From Verrucomicrobiia bacterium (GTDB lineage: Bacteria; Verrucomicrobiota; Verrucomicrobiia; Limisphaerales; Pedosphaeraceae): a stretch of 64,000 nt of DNA. Positions within the stretch are counted from its first letter, which is position 1. Each line of letters begins with the position of its first letter. Below are positions 18,091 to 26,383 of the stretch, piece by piece. The stretch spans positions 1 through 64,000 of the forward strand of contig DATAUW010000005.1 of the NCBI GenBank assembly GCA_036268055.1. Direction: 5' to 3'. The notes under the pieces were generated by a model. It was given only the letters and a program-made list of their open reading frames with translations. It did not search any database and had not been told where the DNA came from. Made by a program: the position numbers and the translations under genes.

Positions 18091-18837
18091 TTACTTCTTC
18101 TTCTCGGCCTTTTTCTCCGCGCCCTTGTCGGCTGCCTTGGCAGCGGGAGCAGCGGCTTTATCGCCAGCCTTCGCGGCCGGAGCAGCGCCGTCTTCCTTCT
18201 TCTCCTTGATCATTTCGACTTCAGCCGAGCCAGTGGCACCCGCTTCAGCAGCGGCGGTCTCAGCGGCTTCGGTCACCGGCGCGGCGACGGCGATGACGGA
18301 GATGTGTTTGTCGCCGAGGATCTCAACGCCTTCCGGCGCCTTGATGTCACCGATGTGAATCGCCTGGCCGATTTCGAGGGCGCTGACATCCACATGAATG
18401 ACTTCCGGCAAATCTTTCGGCAATGCGCGCGCGCGAATCTTGAACAAAACGTGTTCGAGAATGCCGCCGCCGTTTTTCACACCTGTAGCTTCGCCGACGG
18501 TTTCGACCGGCACCATGATCGAAACTTTTTCGTTCTCGGCGACTTCATGAAAATCCACATGCAGCACCTTGCCGCTCAAGGCATGATGCTGGACTTCCTG
18601 CACCAGCGCGAGGCGCTTGGGCCGGGCATCGTCCTTGACCGCGAGGTCAACCAGCAGGTTTTCCGAGGCGGAATGATGAATCAAATCGTCCAATTCCTTC
18701 GAGGTGACTTCGAGGTTTTGGGGCTTTTGCTGGCGGCCATAGATCACGGCGGGGATGCGGCCGGTATCGCGAAGTTTTTTGGAGCCACCGCGACGCGCCT
18801 GCGTGCGGGGAAAGGCATTCAATAATACAGATTTCAT
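18091..18837 (-). CDS. rplY: 50S ribosomal protein L25 (Ctc family) with Ala/Lys-rich tail
   Basis: 248 residues. The N-terminal L25 domain (about 1-95, LNAFPRTQARRGGSKKLRDTGRIPAVIYG) binds 5S rRNA. The C-terminal TL5/Ctc domain follows (about 96-190). The last 50 or so residues are nearly all Ala, Lys, Glu and Asp and probably unstructured. Ctc-type L25 proteins are often stress-related. It follows prs by 25 bases and precedes pth, the common prs-ctc-pth arrangement. Confidence 0.95.
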   Translation of the reverse strand: MKSVLLNAFPRTQARRGGSKKLRDTGRIPAVIYGRQQKPQNLEVTSKELDDLIHHSASENLLVDLAVKDDARPKRLALVQEVQHHALSGKVLHVDFHEVAENEKVSIMVPVETVGEATGVKNGGGILEHVLFKIRARALPKDLPEVIHVDVSALEIGQAIHIGDIKAPEGVEILGDKHISVIAVAAPVTEAAETAAAEAGATGSAEVEMIKEKKEDGAAPAAKAGDKAAAPAAKAADKGAEKKAEKKK

Positions 18838-18862
18838 TTTTTAAATCGGCTTGGCGAACGCA

Positions 18863-19807
18863 CTAACTCGTGCGCCCGCCTTTAAATTCAAACAGCGAAG
18901 TGACTGACGAATTACTATGAATTCGGCTGATGGCTTCGCCCAGCAACCCCGCAACTGACAAGGTATTAATCTTTATCCCGTCAATAGCGGGGCGTAGGAC
19001 AGTATCAGTTGTGATTAATTCGTCAATATTTGATTTTCGCAATCTTTTGATGCCCACTTCATTCAAGATCGCGTGGGACACACAGGCGTATATCTTCTTG
19101 GCGCCCTTCTTCTTAAGCAACGCGGCGGCAGTCGTTAAAGTGCCTGCCGTTTCGGTCAAATCATCCACCATCAGTACGTTTTTACCACGGATTTCGCCAA
19201 TAACCGTCATGGATTCAATTTCCATCGCATTCTTCCGCCGCTTGGCCACGATGGCGAGGTCCGTCTCCAAAACCTGCGAGTAGGCATGCGCCATTTTCAA
19301 GCCGCCCACGTCCGGGCTGACGACCAGCAAATCCTTGATCGCTTTTTTCCTGAGGTAATCATACATCACCGGCGCGGCGTAAAGATGGTCCACTGGAATA
19401 TCGAAAAATCCCTGTATCTGCTGCGCGTGCAAATCCATCGTAAGAATGCGATTCGCTCCGGCGGCAACGATGAGGTTCGCAACCAATTTCGCCGTGATCG
19501 GCACGCGCGGCTGGTCTTTGCGATCCTGACGCGCGTATCCGTAGAACGGCATCACCGCCGTGATGCGCGAGGCGCTCGCCCGCCGCAACGCATCAATCAT
19601 GATGAACATCTCCATCAAATGATGGTTCGTCGGCGGCGAAGTGGATTGGATGACGAACACGTCCTCCCCGCGCACGTTCTCCTCGATTTTCACGAACGTC
19701 TCGCCGTCGGGAAACGAAGTGACCGCACACTTGCCCAGCTCGAGATTGATCGAGGCGCAAATGGATTTTGCCAGTGGCAGATTCGAAGTGCCGCTAAAAA
19801 TTTTCAC
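18863..19807 (-). CDS. prs: Ribose-phosphate pyrophosphokinase (PRPP synthetase)
   Basis: 314 residues, the standard length. The enzyme makes PRPP from ribose 5-phosphate and ATP for nucleotide, His, Trp and NAD synthesis. Motifs: FPDGETFVKI, STSPPTNHHLMEM, the flexible-loop/ATP segment YARQDRKDQPR, and the PRPP-binding loop VDDLTETAGTL. The start is GTG at 19807. An ATG two bases upstream is in another frame and is followed at once by a stop. A minus-strand terminator-like hairpin lies about 30 bases before the start, suggesting attenuation or an upstream small RNA. It leads the operon to rplI. Confidence 0.97.
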   Translation of the reverse strand: MKIFSGTSNLPLAKSICASINLELGKCAVTSFPDGETFVKIEENVRGEDVFVIQSTSPPTNHHLMEMFIMIDALRRASASRITAVMPFYGYARQDRKDQPRVPITAKLVANLIVAAGANRILTMDLHAQQIQGFFDIPVDHLYAAPVMYDYLRKKAIKDLLVVSPDVGGLKMAHAYSQVLETDLAIVAKRRKNAMEIESMTVIGEIRGKNVLMVDDLTETAGTLTTAAALLKKKGAKKIYACVSHAILNEVGIKRLRKSNIDELITTDTVLRPAIDGIKINTLSVAGLLGEAISRIHSNSSVTSLFEFKGGRTS

Positions 19808-19837
19808 ATCGCAATTAAATTGTTACAAGCTGCCGAC

Positions 19838-19862
19838 AAAAAAAGCCACCGGCGACGGTGAC
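19838..19862 (-). terminator. Minus-strand terminator-like hairpin just before prs
   Basis: On the minus strand CACCG pairs with CGGTG across a TCGC loop (19860-19856 with 19851-19847), extended by a wobble and a G-C pair, and is followed by seven T. It sits 30 bases before the prs start, with no gene upstream in that direction for about 500 bases. It may attenuate prs or end an unannotated transcript. Confidence 0.6.
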
Positions 19863-20325
19863 TTTCGAAAAAGGTTGGAACACTCTAACGATCCACCCCG
19901 CCCGCGCAAGCGCAATCGTAAAAATCATCGGCCATCGTTCCTGACGAGCCGCAGTTTTAGCCAAAATTTCCAGGAACAACAAAATGTTTTAAAGCGCGCT
20001 AGGGCGGTGCTGCCGCATCGCCGAAGTCCCGCCAGGAACGACAGATACCTGCCCAGCAATTTATTTGCTGGGTTGAAATCCCCTTCAAACCAAGTCCGGT
20101 AAAAGACGAAATTACCTTTTCGTGAAACCAAACCAATTCCCCTAGAGACACAACCCAAAAACCATCCCATCTCCTCCGCATCCTCAAAAAAATCACATCC
20201 AAAAAAATTTCTTCCCATCCCCCTTTTGCGCCTTTGCGTTCTGCGTCTCTGCGTCAAAAAGCCCGACCCCAAATCGTTACCCGCATCAATATCCCCGCTT
20301 GCCAACCGCAGCCCCGGTTTGTTTA
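19863..20325. repeat. Long intergenic stretch with dispersed-repeat-like elements before lpxC
   Basis: No credible gene lies in this stretch between the divergent prs and lpxC/fabZ genes. At 20052-20072 is a perfect 8-base stem (CCCAGCAA with TTGCTGGG, 5-base loop), flanked by a GC-rich segment (20001-20040) that resembles widespread PVC intergenic elements. At about 20224-20260 is a run of near-repeats of the form TTTGCG/CTGCGTC, also seen at 28250-28322. Long frames across it translate only these repeats. The last 60 bases should contain the lpxC promoter, which I could not fix. Confidence 0.55.
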
Positions 20326-21678
20326 ATGCTCCCCGTGTTACAACAGCAAACTATCGGCCGCCCAGTGTCTTTTTCCGGCATCGGTCTCCACAGCGGCAAC
20401 CGCGTTAACATGACCTTTCTACCGGCTGCCCCCGGCGCGGGCATCCGCTTCCGCCGCGTTGACCTCGAAGGCAAACCGGAGATCGAAGCGCGCGTCGAAA
20501 ATGTTGTCGAGACCAACCGCTCCACCACCATCGGCAAGGGCAACACCAAAATCCACACCGTCGAACACGTCCTCGCCACCTTCGCCGGTTTCGGCATTGA
20601 TAACGCCATCGTCGAACTCGACGCCAACGAACCGCCTATCGCCGACGGCAGTGCTCGCGAATATTGCAAGATGATTGACAGCGCCGGCCTCGTCGCCCAA
20701 CCCGAGCGGCGCGAAGCCTACACCGTCACCGAGCCGATCGAATTGCAGATGGGCGAGACCGAGATGGCGTTGTTTCCCAATGACGTTTTCAAACTGACCT
20801 GCACCAGTTCCGACAAACACGGACGTTTCACCCAAATGTTCAGCGTCGAGATTTCCCCGAAGACCTGGGAACGCGACCTCGCGCACGCGCGCACTTTTTG
20901 CTTTTACGAGGAGATCGAATACCTCATCAAGAACGGCCTCATCCGCGGCGGCAGCCTCGAGAATGCCGTGGTCGTTCGCGACGATGCCGTGCTCACCACC
21001 GAACCGCTGCGTTATCCCAACGAATTCGTCCGCCACAAGATGCTCGACATCCTCGGCGACCTTTCGCTGATCGGCCGTCCATTGTGCGGACACCTGATCG
21101 CCGTCAAACCCAGCCACTCGGCGAACTGCGAACTCGCCCGCCTCATCACCGCGCAAATGCGCAAGCCGCTCATCAGCGCGCAAATGTTTTCCCCCCCGGC
21201 CGCGCCCGAACCCGCTGCCGCGCCGACTCCCATCAAACTGGAGGACGGCATGTCGCTCGACATCACCCAGGTGATGAAAATCCTGCCGCATCGTTATCCT
21301 TTCCTGATGGTGGACAAGGTCACGAAAATCGTTGGCAACAAAATCACCGCCATAAAAAACGTCAGCGTGAACGAGCCTTTTTTCCAGGGCCACTTCCCCG
21401 AGCACCCCATCATGCCCGGCGTATTGCAACTCGAAGCCATCGCGCAGGTCGCCGGAATCCTCACGCTTCAACGCGCCGAAACTTTCGGCAAACTCGCCTA
21501 TTTCATGTCCGCCGAAAGTGTTAAATGGCGCAAACCCGTCCGCCCGGGCGATACCATCGTCATCGAAGTGGAACTTTATAAATCTCGTGGAAAAATCGGC
21601 AAAGCCCGCGGCGTTTGCCTCGTGGACGGAGAACCCGTCAGCGAGGCCGACGTGACTTTCATCCTTATGGATGCCTAG
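20326..21678 (+). CDS. lpxC/fabZ: Bifunctional UDP-3-O-acyl-GlcNAc deacetylase / 3-hydroxyacyl-ACP dehydratase (LpxC-FabZ fusion)
   Basis: 450 residues. The LpxC half (about 1-290) makes the first committed step of lipid A synthesis. Its zinc ligands are visible: His81 in TVEHVLATF, and His237 with Asp241 in RHKMLDILGD. The FabZ half starts near 309 and removes water from 3-hydroxyacyl-ACP: catalytic His322 in LPHRYPFLMVD and Glu370 in MPGVLQLEAIAQ. ATG 20326 is the first start fitting the LpxC N-terminus (QQQTIGRPVSFSGIGLHSG). Such fusions are known from Bacteroidetes, Chlorobi and parts of the PVC group. The two halves compete for or produce the same 3-hydroxyacyl pool. It precedes lpxA by 9 bases. 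Confidence 0.97.
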   Translation: MLPVLQQQTIGRPVSFSGIGLHSGNRVNMTFLPAAPGAGIRFRRVDLEGKPEIEARVENVVETNRSTTIGKGNTKIHTVEHVLATFAGFGIDNAIVELDANEPPIADGSAREYCKMIDSAGLVAQPERREAYTVTEPIELQMGETEMALFPNDVFKLTCTSSDKHGRFTQMFSVEISPKTWERDLAHARTFCFYEEIEYLIKNGLIRGGSLENAVVVRDDAVLTTEPLRYPNEFVRHKMLDILGDLSLIGRPLCGHLIAVKPSHSANCELARLITAQMRKPLISAQMFSPPAAPEPAAAPTPIKLEDGMSLDITQVMKILPHRYPFLMVDKVTKIVGNKITAIKNVSVNEPFFQGHFPEHPIMPGVLQLEAIAQVAGILTLQRAETFGKLAYFMSAESVKWRKPVRPGDTIVIEVELYKSRGKIGKARGVCLVDGEPVSEADVTFILMDA

Positions 21679-21687
21679 AGTGACGCA

Positions 21688-22461
21688 ATGGAAACCATTC
21701 ATCCCTCTGCGGTCATTCATCCGCGCGCACAAATCGGCGCAGGCTGCCTCATTGGCCCCTACTGTGTCATCGGCGAAAATGTTTCCCTTGGCGAAGGCTG
21801 CAAACTGCATTCGCACGTCGTCATTGATGGCCACACCCGCCTCGGCGCGAAAAACGAGATTTATCCCTTCGCCAGCATCGGCCTAAAGACGCAGGACTTG
21901 AAATGGAAAGGCGGCATCACCCGCACCGAAATTGGCGATCAAAATACCATCCGCGAATACGTCACCATTCATAGCGCCACCAGCGATGGCAACGTCACCC
22001 GTGTCGGTTCGCACAATAATCTTTTGGCATACTCCCATGTCGCGCACGATGTCACCATCGGCAACCACGTCATCATGTCAAACGTCGGCACGCTCGCCGG
22101 CCATGTCACCGTGGAGGATTACGTCATCCTCAGCGGGCTCGCCGCCGTCCATCAATTTTGCCGCATCGGAAAAATGGCCATCATCGGCGGCTGCTCAAAA
22201 GTCGTGCAGGACGTTCCCCCCTTCATGCTCGCCGACGGCAACCCCGCCGAAACCCGCACCGTCAACAAAGTCGGCATGGAACGCCACGGCATCGCCGAGG
22301 AAGTCCAGACCGCCATGCGCCAGGCCTACAAAATTTTATTTCGCGAAGGCCTCACCATCCCCAACGCCGTCGCGCGCATCGAAAAAGATTTGCCCAAATC
22401 CCCCGAACTGGACCACCTCCTCCAATTCGTCAAAACCAGCGAACGCGGCATCAGCAAATAA
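21688..22461 (+). CDS. lpxA: UDP-N-acetylglucosamine O-acyltransferase LpxA
   Basis: 257 residues. LpxA transfers 3-hydroxyacyl from ACP to UDP-GlcNAc, the first reaction of lipid A synthesis. The protein starts with left-handed beta-helix hexapeptides (IHPSAVIHPRAQIGAGCLIGPYC) and shows NTIREYVTIH, the AYSHVAHDVTIGNHVIMSN motif with the catalytic His, and the GLAAVHQFCRIG loop. The helical C-terminal domain is NKVGMERHGIAEEVQTAMRQAYKILFR. Length equals the usual 255-262. It is in one operon with lpxC/fabZ, separated by 9 bases. Confidence 0.97.
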   Translation: METIHPSAVIHPRAQIGAGCLIGPYCVIGENVSLGEGCKLHSHVVIDGHTRLGAKNEIYPFASIGLKTQDLKWKGGITRTEIGDQNTIREYVTIHSATSDGNVTRVGSHNNLLAYSHVAHDVTIGNHVIMSNVGTLAGHVTVEDYVILSGLAAVHQFCRIGKMAIIGGCSKVVQDVPPFMLADGNPAETRTVNKVGMERHGIAEEVQTAMRQAYKILFREGLTIPNAVARIEKDLPKSPELDHLLQFVKTSERGISK

Positions 22462-22518
22462 GCCCGCATACCATATCCATTAGGACGCCGCTGCCGCGCC
22501 GGTAACATCTCCCAACAG

Positions 22519-23310
22519 ATGCGCACTCAAAAAATCCCCATCGCCCTGGCCATCGCCGGTTCCGACAGCGGCGGCGGCGCAGGCGTGCAGGCCGACCTCA
22601 AAACTTTTGCCGCGCTCGGCGTTCACGGCACGAGCGCCATCACCTGCCTCACCGCGCAAAACCCCGCGCGCGTTTCCCGCATCGAACCGTGCAGCCCGCT
22701 CATCATCCGTCGGCAAATCGAAACCGCCTTCGCCAAACTTCCTCCCGCCGCGATCAAAACCGGAATGCTTTTCTCCGCCGAAATCATCCGCGCCGTCGCC
22801 AGTTGCTTGAAGCAACGTCCCAATGCGCTTCTCGTCATTGACCCCGTGATGATTTCCACCAGCGGTCGCCGTTTGCTGAAGCCTGACGCGATGAAAGTTC
22901 TCCAGCAAAAACTTTTTCCCCTCGCCTCGCTCATCACCCCCAATCTTGACGAAGCCTCCGTGCTCCTCGGCGCGCCACTCCGTTCGCTCGATGACATGCG
23001 CAAAGCCGCCCGCGAACTTCATCGCCGCTTCGGCTGCGCCACACTCATCAAAGGCGGCCATCTCCCCAACGCCACCCGCGCCACCGATATTCTTTTCGAT
23101 GGCAAAAAAGAATTGCGGCTCACCTCACCGTTTATTCCGGGACTGCGTTTGCACGGAACCGGCTGCACTTATTCCGCCGCCATCACGGCGCATCTCGCGC
23201 TCGGCGCATCGTTGCCACAAGCCGTCATGCGCGCGAAGCGTTACATCACCCACGCCATTCTCCACCGCCAAACTGCCGGAGAACATACGGTGTTGAATCA
23301 CTTCCATTGA
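22519..23310 (+). CDS. thiD: Hydroxymethylpyrimidine / phosphomethylpyrimidine kinase
   Basis: 263 residues of the ribokinase fold. ThiD phosphorylates HMP and then HMP-P for thiamine synthesis. [21 protein letters not shown] is the typical start, [10 protein letters not shown] and the [14 protein letters not shown] segment follow, and the catalytic region [11 protein letters not shown] has Cys216 (212-216 being HGTGC). The gap of 57 bases after lpxA shows no TPP-riboswitch core, and no other thi gene is nearby. The gene could be the salvage-type HMP kinase; pyridoxal kinase activity (PdxK/ThiD mixed function) cannot be excluded from sequence. Confidence 0.93.
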   Translation: MRTQKIPIALAIAGSDSGGGAGVQADLKTFAALGVHGTSAITCLTAQNPARVSRIEPCSPLIIRRQIETAFAKLPPAAIKTGMLFSAEIIRAVASCLKQRPNALLVIDPVMISTSGRRLLKPDAMKVLQQKLFPLASLITPNLDEASVLLGAPLRSLDDMRKAARELHRRFGCATLIKGGHLPNATRATDILFDGKKELRLTSPFIPGLRLHGTGCTYSAAITAHLALGASLPQAVMRAKRYITHAILHRQTAGEHTVLNHFH

Positions 23311-23323
23311 AGGAACGACACCG

Positions 23324-23458
23324 ATGGGCATTACAAAAATGGTGCTTTTTTCCACCCCTCCCAACCGTAACATTTTGACCGCTGCGGCGTCTTTGAAATC
23401 AGATGGATTGTTCGCCGTGCTGGACAAAACGCCCAATGCGAATCGGACGCTCCATTAA
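23324..23458 (+). CDS. Possible 44-residue small protein
   Basis: A short frame begins at ATG 23324, 13 bases after the thiD stop, with AAGGAA about ten bases upstream as a possible ribosome-binding site. It ends at TAA 23456-23458. The translation (MGITKMVLFSTPPNRN and so on) has no recognisable domain, signal peptide or membrane segment. The frame could be chance; the weak ribosome-binding site and placement directly after thiD are the only support. Confidence 0.2.
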   Translation: MGITKMVLFSTPPNRNILTAAASLKSDGLFAVLDKTPNANRTLH

Positions 23459-23501
23459 ATGAATAAATAAAAATAGTAAGTCCGTCTAAACAATAACAAC
23501 T

Positions 23502-23843
23502 ATGAAAAGGTCAACTTGGTTAAAGCCGGTATTGCTCCTCGCCAGCGCGTCTTTGCTTGCCACTGGTTGCGTATATCGCCGGGTGGTTTACACGCCTCCA
23601 CCCCCACCGGTCGCCGGCGAAGTCGTTGTGCCTGCCGCGCCGCCGCCCCCGGTCGTCGAAAGCGTCACAATTACACCGGCTCCCGGATACGTCTGGGTCG
23701 CGGGCGCGTATAGCTGGGAGGGACGATGGGTCTGGGAACCCGGTCACTGGGCACACCCGCCGCGTCCGGGCGCAGTCTGGATCATAGGCGGATACGCGTA
23801 TCGCGGTGGACGCCACGTTTGGGTGCGCGGCTACTGGCGGTAA
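23502..23843 (+). CDS. YXWGXW-repeat-type outer-membrane lipoprotein
   Basis: 113 residues. The N-terminus is a lipoprotein signal with lipobox LATG-C at Cys23 (KPVLLLASASLLATGCVYRR). A Pro/Val-rich linker (TPPPPPVAGEVVVPAAPPPP) follows, then aromatic-rich repeats of the WxxGxW kind: YVWVAGAYSWEGRWVWEPGHW, WIIGGYAYRGGRHVWVRGYW. Such small proteins are frequent in PVC and proteobacterial genomes and are presumed envelope-attached, with no proven role. It stands alone between thiD and a minus-strand cytochrome gene, and ends at a terminator. Confidence 0.8.
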   Translation: MKRSTWLKPVLLLASASLLATGCVYRRVVYTPPPPPVAGEVVVPAAPPPPVVESVTITPAPGYVWVAGAYSWEGRWVWEPGHWAHPPRPGAVWIIGGYAYRGGRHVWVRGYWR

Positions 23844-23865
23844 ATCAATCGAAGTTTTTTCCCAT

Positions 23866-23895
23866 CGGCTTTCGGGTTCGCGCGAAAGCCGTTTT
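23866..23895. terminator. Intrinsic terminator after the YXWGXW lipoprotein gene
   Basis: A perfect 9-base stem (23866-23874 with 23883-23891) is followed by TTTTA and preceded by a T/A-rich stretch. The genes on both sides converge here. The opposing cytochrome gene ends within a few bases, its stop codon lying inside the 3' end of this element. Confidence 0.75.
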
Positions 23896-24859
23896 ACTTT
23901 TTCGCTTCCTTGGTTTCAACGGCCTTTGTCTGCGCTGCCTGAGCCGCCGGTTCATTTTCCCAGCCGCGCGAAATGTCCAGCTTCGGCAGCGCCTTTTGCA
24001 ATTCCAGCGCGCCCTTGTCAGTCACCTTTGTCTGCCACAAATAAATATGCCGCAGATTCGCCAGCCCCTTGAGCGATTCCATTCCTGCATCCGTGACGCT
24101 CGTCGCATACAGATTCAGATAAACCAAATGCGACAGTCTCTTCAGATGCGCGAGTCCCGCATCGCCAATCTGCGTTTGCTCCAAATGCAGTGTCACTAAA
24201 TTCGTGAGCCCGCCGATATTCTGCAAACCCGCATCAGACACTTTCGTCCCCGAAAGATTCAACCCCACCAAACTCGGAATGCTTTTCAAAACCACAAGAT
24301 TCGCATCCGTCACGTTCGTCCCGCGTCCGCGAAAACTTATTTCCCGCCACGTCAGGTTCGTCGCCAGCGGACGCACCATCACTCCCATCGCCTCGACTTT
24401 CGCCATCGCCGCCGTTTCGTCCGGCGATGCCTTCACCGGCGTCAAACTCGCGTAAGGAGAAACTTCCGCCGTCGCCTCGGCCGCCTTCGCGATGATCGTC
24501 TCCGGCCAATTCGCGCCCTCATTGATCCAATCGCGTATGAGGTCGGTTTGTTTCTTCGTCAGCAAATCGCCCTTGCTCGGCATCACGTCGTCATCACCTT
24601 CCGGCAAAGTGATGCGCCGATACAAATCGCTCTTGTCCGCGTATCCCGGAATGAGTATCACGCCCTCCTTGCCACCCTTGAACGCCGCCGCCTTCGAGTC
24701 CAGCCGCAATTCGCCCTTTTGCTTGTCCGGCCCGTGGCACTTGAGGCACGCGTCCTGGAAAATCGGCGCGATGTCCTTTTCAAAATCAACCGCTGCTCGC
24801 GCCGAAATCACCGCGCCCGCCAATCCTGCCAACGCCATTGTTAAAACTAATTTTCGCAT
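23894..24859 (-). CDS. Exported planctomycete-type cytochrome c with leucine-rich repeats
   Basis: 321 residues from ATG 24859 (a GTG directly before it is possible). A signal peptide ends near ARA (about 20-22). The cytochrome part has a heme-binding C38-LK-C41-H42 motif inside APIFQDACLKCHGPDKQKGELRLDS, the form common in Planctomycetes/Verrucomicrobia, with MPSKGDLL holding a likely axial Met. The C-terminal half is leucine-rich repeats (LVGLNLSGTKVSDAGLQNIG, LVTLHLEQTQIGDAGLAHL and so on). These proteins are exported and presumed to carry electrons or tether partners in the periplasm. It follows the M16 pair by six bases, so probably shares its transcript. Confidence 0.88.
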   Translation of the reverse strand: MRKLVLTMALAGLAGAVISARAAVDFEKDIAPIFQDACLKCHGPDKQKGELRLDSKAAAFKGGKEGVILIPGYADKSDLYRRITLPEGDDDVMPSKGDLLTKKQTDLIRDWINEGANWPETIIAKAAEATAEVSPYASLTPVKASPDETAAMAKVEAMGVMVRPLATNLTWREISFRGRGTNVTDANLVVLKSIPSLVGLNLSGTKVSDAGLQNIGGLTNLVTLHLEQTQIGDAGLAHLKRLSHLVYLNLYATSVTDAGMESLKGLANLRHIYLWQTKVTDKGALELQKALPKLDISRGWENEPAAQAAQTKAVETKEAKK

Positions 24860-24865
24860 CACGAA

Positions 24866-26383
24866 TTATTTTGCCGGCGTCGCCATCGGCTTCATCGTCA
24901 TCGGATCGCGCAACGGCAATTCCTTCACCGGCCCGCTCGTCAACTCCTGCAGCGTCATCGGATGATCCGGCAGCTTCATGGAAATGTCGGCCTTGTTGCC
25001 CACAATCAAAATCACCGCCTTGTCCGGCGTCAGGTATTTTTTCGCCACGCGTTCCACGTCATCTTTCGTGACCGCCTCGATGTGCCGGCGATAATTGCGG
25101 AAATATTCCGGGTCACGCGCGTAACGGCCGGTGAATTCGTCCTGCGCGAAAATCGAAGCCACTTGCGCCTTCGTCGCGAAGTTATGCGGAAACCGGTCAA
25201 TGTAACCGTGCTTGGAGGTGTTCAATTCCAGATCGCTCGGCGGCGCTTCCGCCAGTTTTTTCATCTGCTGCAATACGATCGAGGCCGCATAAGTCACCGT
25301 GCGCGACTTGGACTGATAACCCGCCGTGAACCGCGACGGAGAATAAATGCCGCCGGGAAAACTCGAATAAGCCGAATACGCCAGCCCTTCGTCCGAACGC
25401 ACGCTGCTCATGATGCGCGAAGTGAATCCGCCGCCGCCAAGAATATCATTCATCACCTGCACCGCGTAATAATCCGGGTCTTGCCGCATGATGCCCGGCA
25501 AAAGAATGGACACGCGCCCCTGGTTCACGTCTTTATCCACAATATATACCCCAGGCGATGCCAGCACCGTGTTCGTCGGAATCGGTCCCGGCTTCTCGCC
25601 CTTGAACGGCCAATCCGCAAACAGCGTTTCCAGTTTTTTGGTCATCTCGGCGCGGTCAAAATCACCGCTCACCGCCAAAATAAAATTGTCGGGATGAAAC
25701 CATTTTTTGTGAAACGCTTCGATGTCTTCGCGCGTGATGCTGTTGATCGAGGCCTCGGTCGAATAATGGTTCTCAAAGAAGTCGTCGCCATTCGCCAGGA
25801 ATCCATATTCGCGCCCTTCGATGCCTTCCGAATCGTCATTGCGCTGTTTCATGTCCAGCAAAATCTGCTGTTTGCGCAGCGCGATTTTGTCATCCTGAAA
25901 CCGCGGCGTCGTCAGCACGTCGCGCAACAGACCCAGCCCCTCATCCAGGTCCTTGGTGAGCAAATTCAAATTCACCGACCCCTGCGTTTCGCCTACGCCT
26001 GAGTTCAACTGCGCCGCCAGAAACGCAAGCCGCTCCTCCAACTCCTCCGCCGACTTCGCCTTCGTCCCGCCGCGCACCAGCAGGTAACCCGTCAACCCGG
26101 CCAGTCCTTCCTTGCCGGCCGGCTCAAGATAAGTGCCCACGCGCACCAGCACAGAAATGTTCACCAGCGGCAGCGTGCGGTCGGGCACCACGTACGCGAT
26201 CGGGCCGCTTTTTAATTCAACGCGATAGAACGATGGCGAAGGCGGCTCATAAACCAGCGGTGGATATTTCAATTCCTCCGGCCGACGCACGATGCCGTCC
26301 TGACTGGGCGATTGTGCCTGCGAAATCAATGTGACCATCGCCATCGCCGCCGCCAAAATGGAAGTAAAACGCAAGGTTCTCAT
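24866..26383 (-). CDS. M16-family peptidase homologue lacking the zinc motif (non-catalytic subunit)
   Basis: 505 residues with a signal peptide (MRTLRFTSILAAAMAMVTLISQAQ). The fold follows M16 (LPLVNISVLVRVGTYLEPAGKEGLAGLTG, YYAVQVMNDILGGGGFTSRIMSSVR), but the place of the metal motif HxxEH reads GLAGLTGYLL, so no zinc is bound and no cleavage is expected. This matches the beta-like subunits that pair with an active M16 partner, as in mitochondrial processing peptidase. The gene overlaps the active partner by 4 bases (ATGA), consistent with one-to-one production. Confidence 0.93.
   Translation of the reverse strand: MRTLRFTSILAAAMAMVTLISQAQSPSQDGIVRRPEELKYPPLVYEPPSPSFYRVELKSGPIAYVVPDRTLPLVNISVLVRVGTYLEPAGKEGLAGLTGYLLVRGGTKAKSAEELEERLAFLAAQLNSGVGETQGSVNLNLLTKDLDEGLGLLRDVLTTPRFQDDKIALRKQQILLDMKQRNDDSEGIEGREYGFLANGDDFFENHYSTEASINSITREDIEAFHKKWFHPDNFILAVSGDFDRAEMTKKLETLFADWPFKGEKPGPIPTNTVLASPGVYIVDKDVNQGRVSILLPGIMRQDPDYYAVQVMNDILGGGGFTSRIMSSVRSDEGLAYSAYSSFPGGIYSPSRFTAGYQSKSRTVTYAASIVLQQMKKLAEAPPSDLELNTSKHGYIDRFPHNFATKAQVASIFAQDEFTGRYARDPEYFRNYRRHIEAVTKDDVERVAKKYLTPDKAVILIVGNKADISMKLPDHPMTLQELTSGPVKELPLRDPMTMKPMATPAK

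Noticed and set aside
19925-20305. A 126-residue minus-strand frame in the prs-lpxC gap
   Set aside because: Its translation (QRRRTQRRKR, GRYLSFLAG and so on) derives from the intergenic repeat units themselves. No domain, no ribosome-binding site; typical false gene over dispersed repeats.
20419-21834. A 471-residue frame antisense to lpxC/fabZ
   Set aside because: Same reason: shadow of the lpxC/fabZ and lpxA genes, no motif, no start signal.
22462-22518. TPP riboswitch before thiD
   Set aside because: The 57-base gap is too short and lacks the conserved CTGAGA core.
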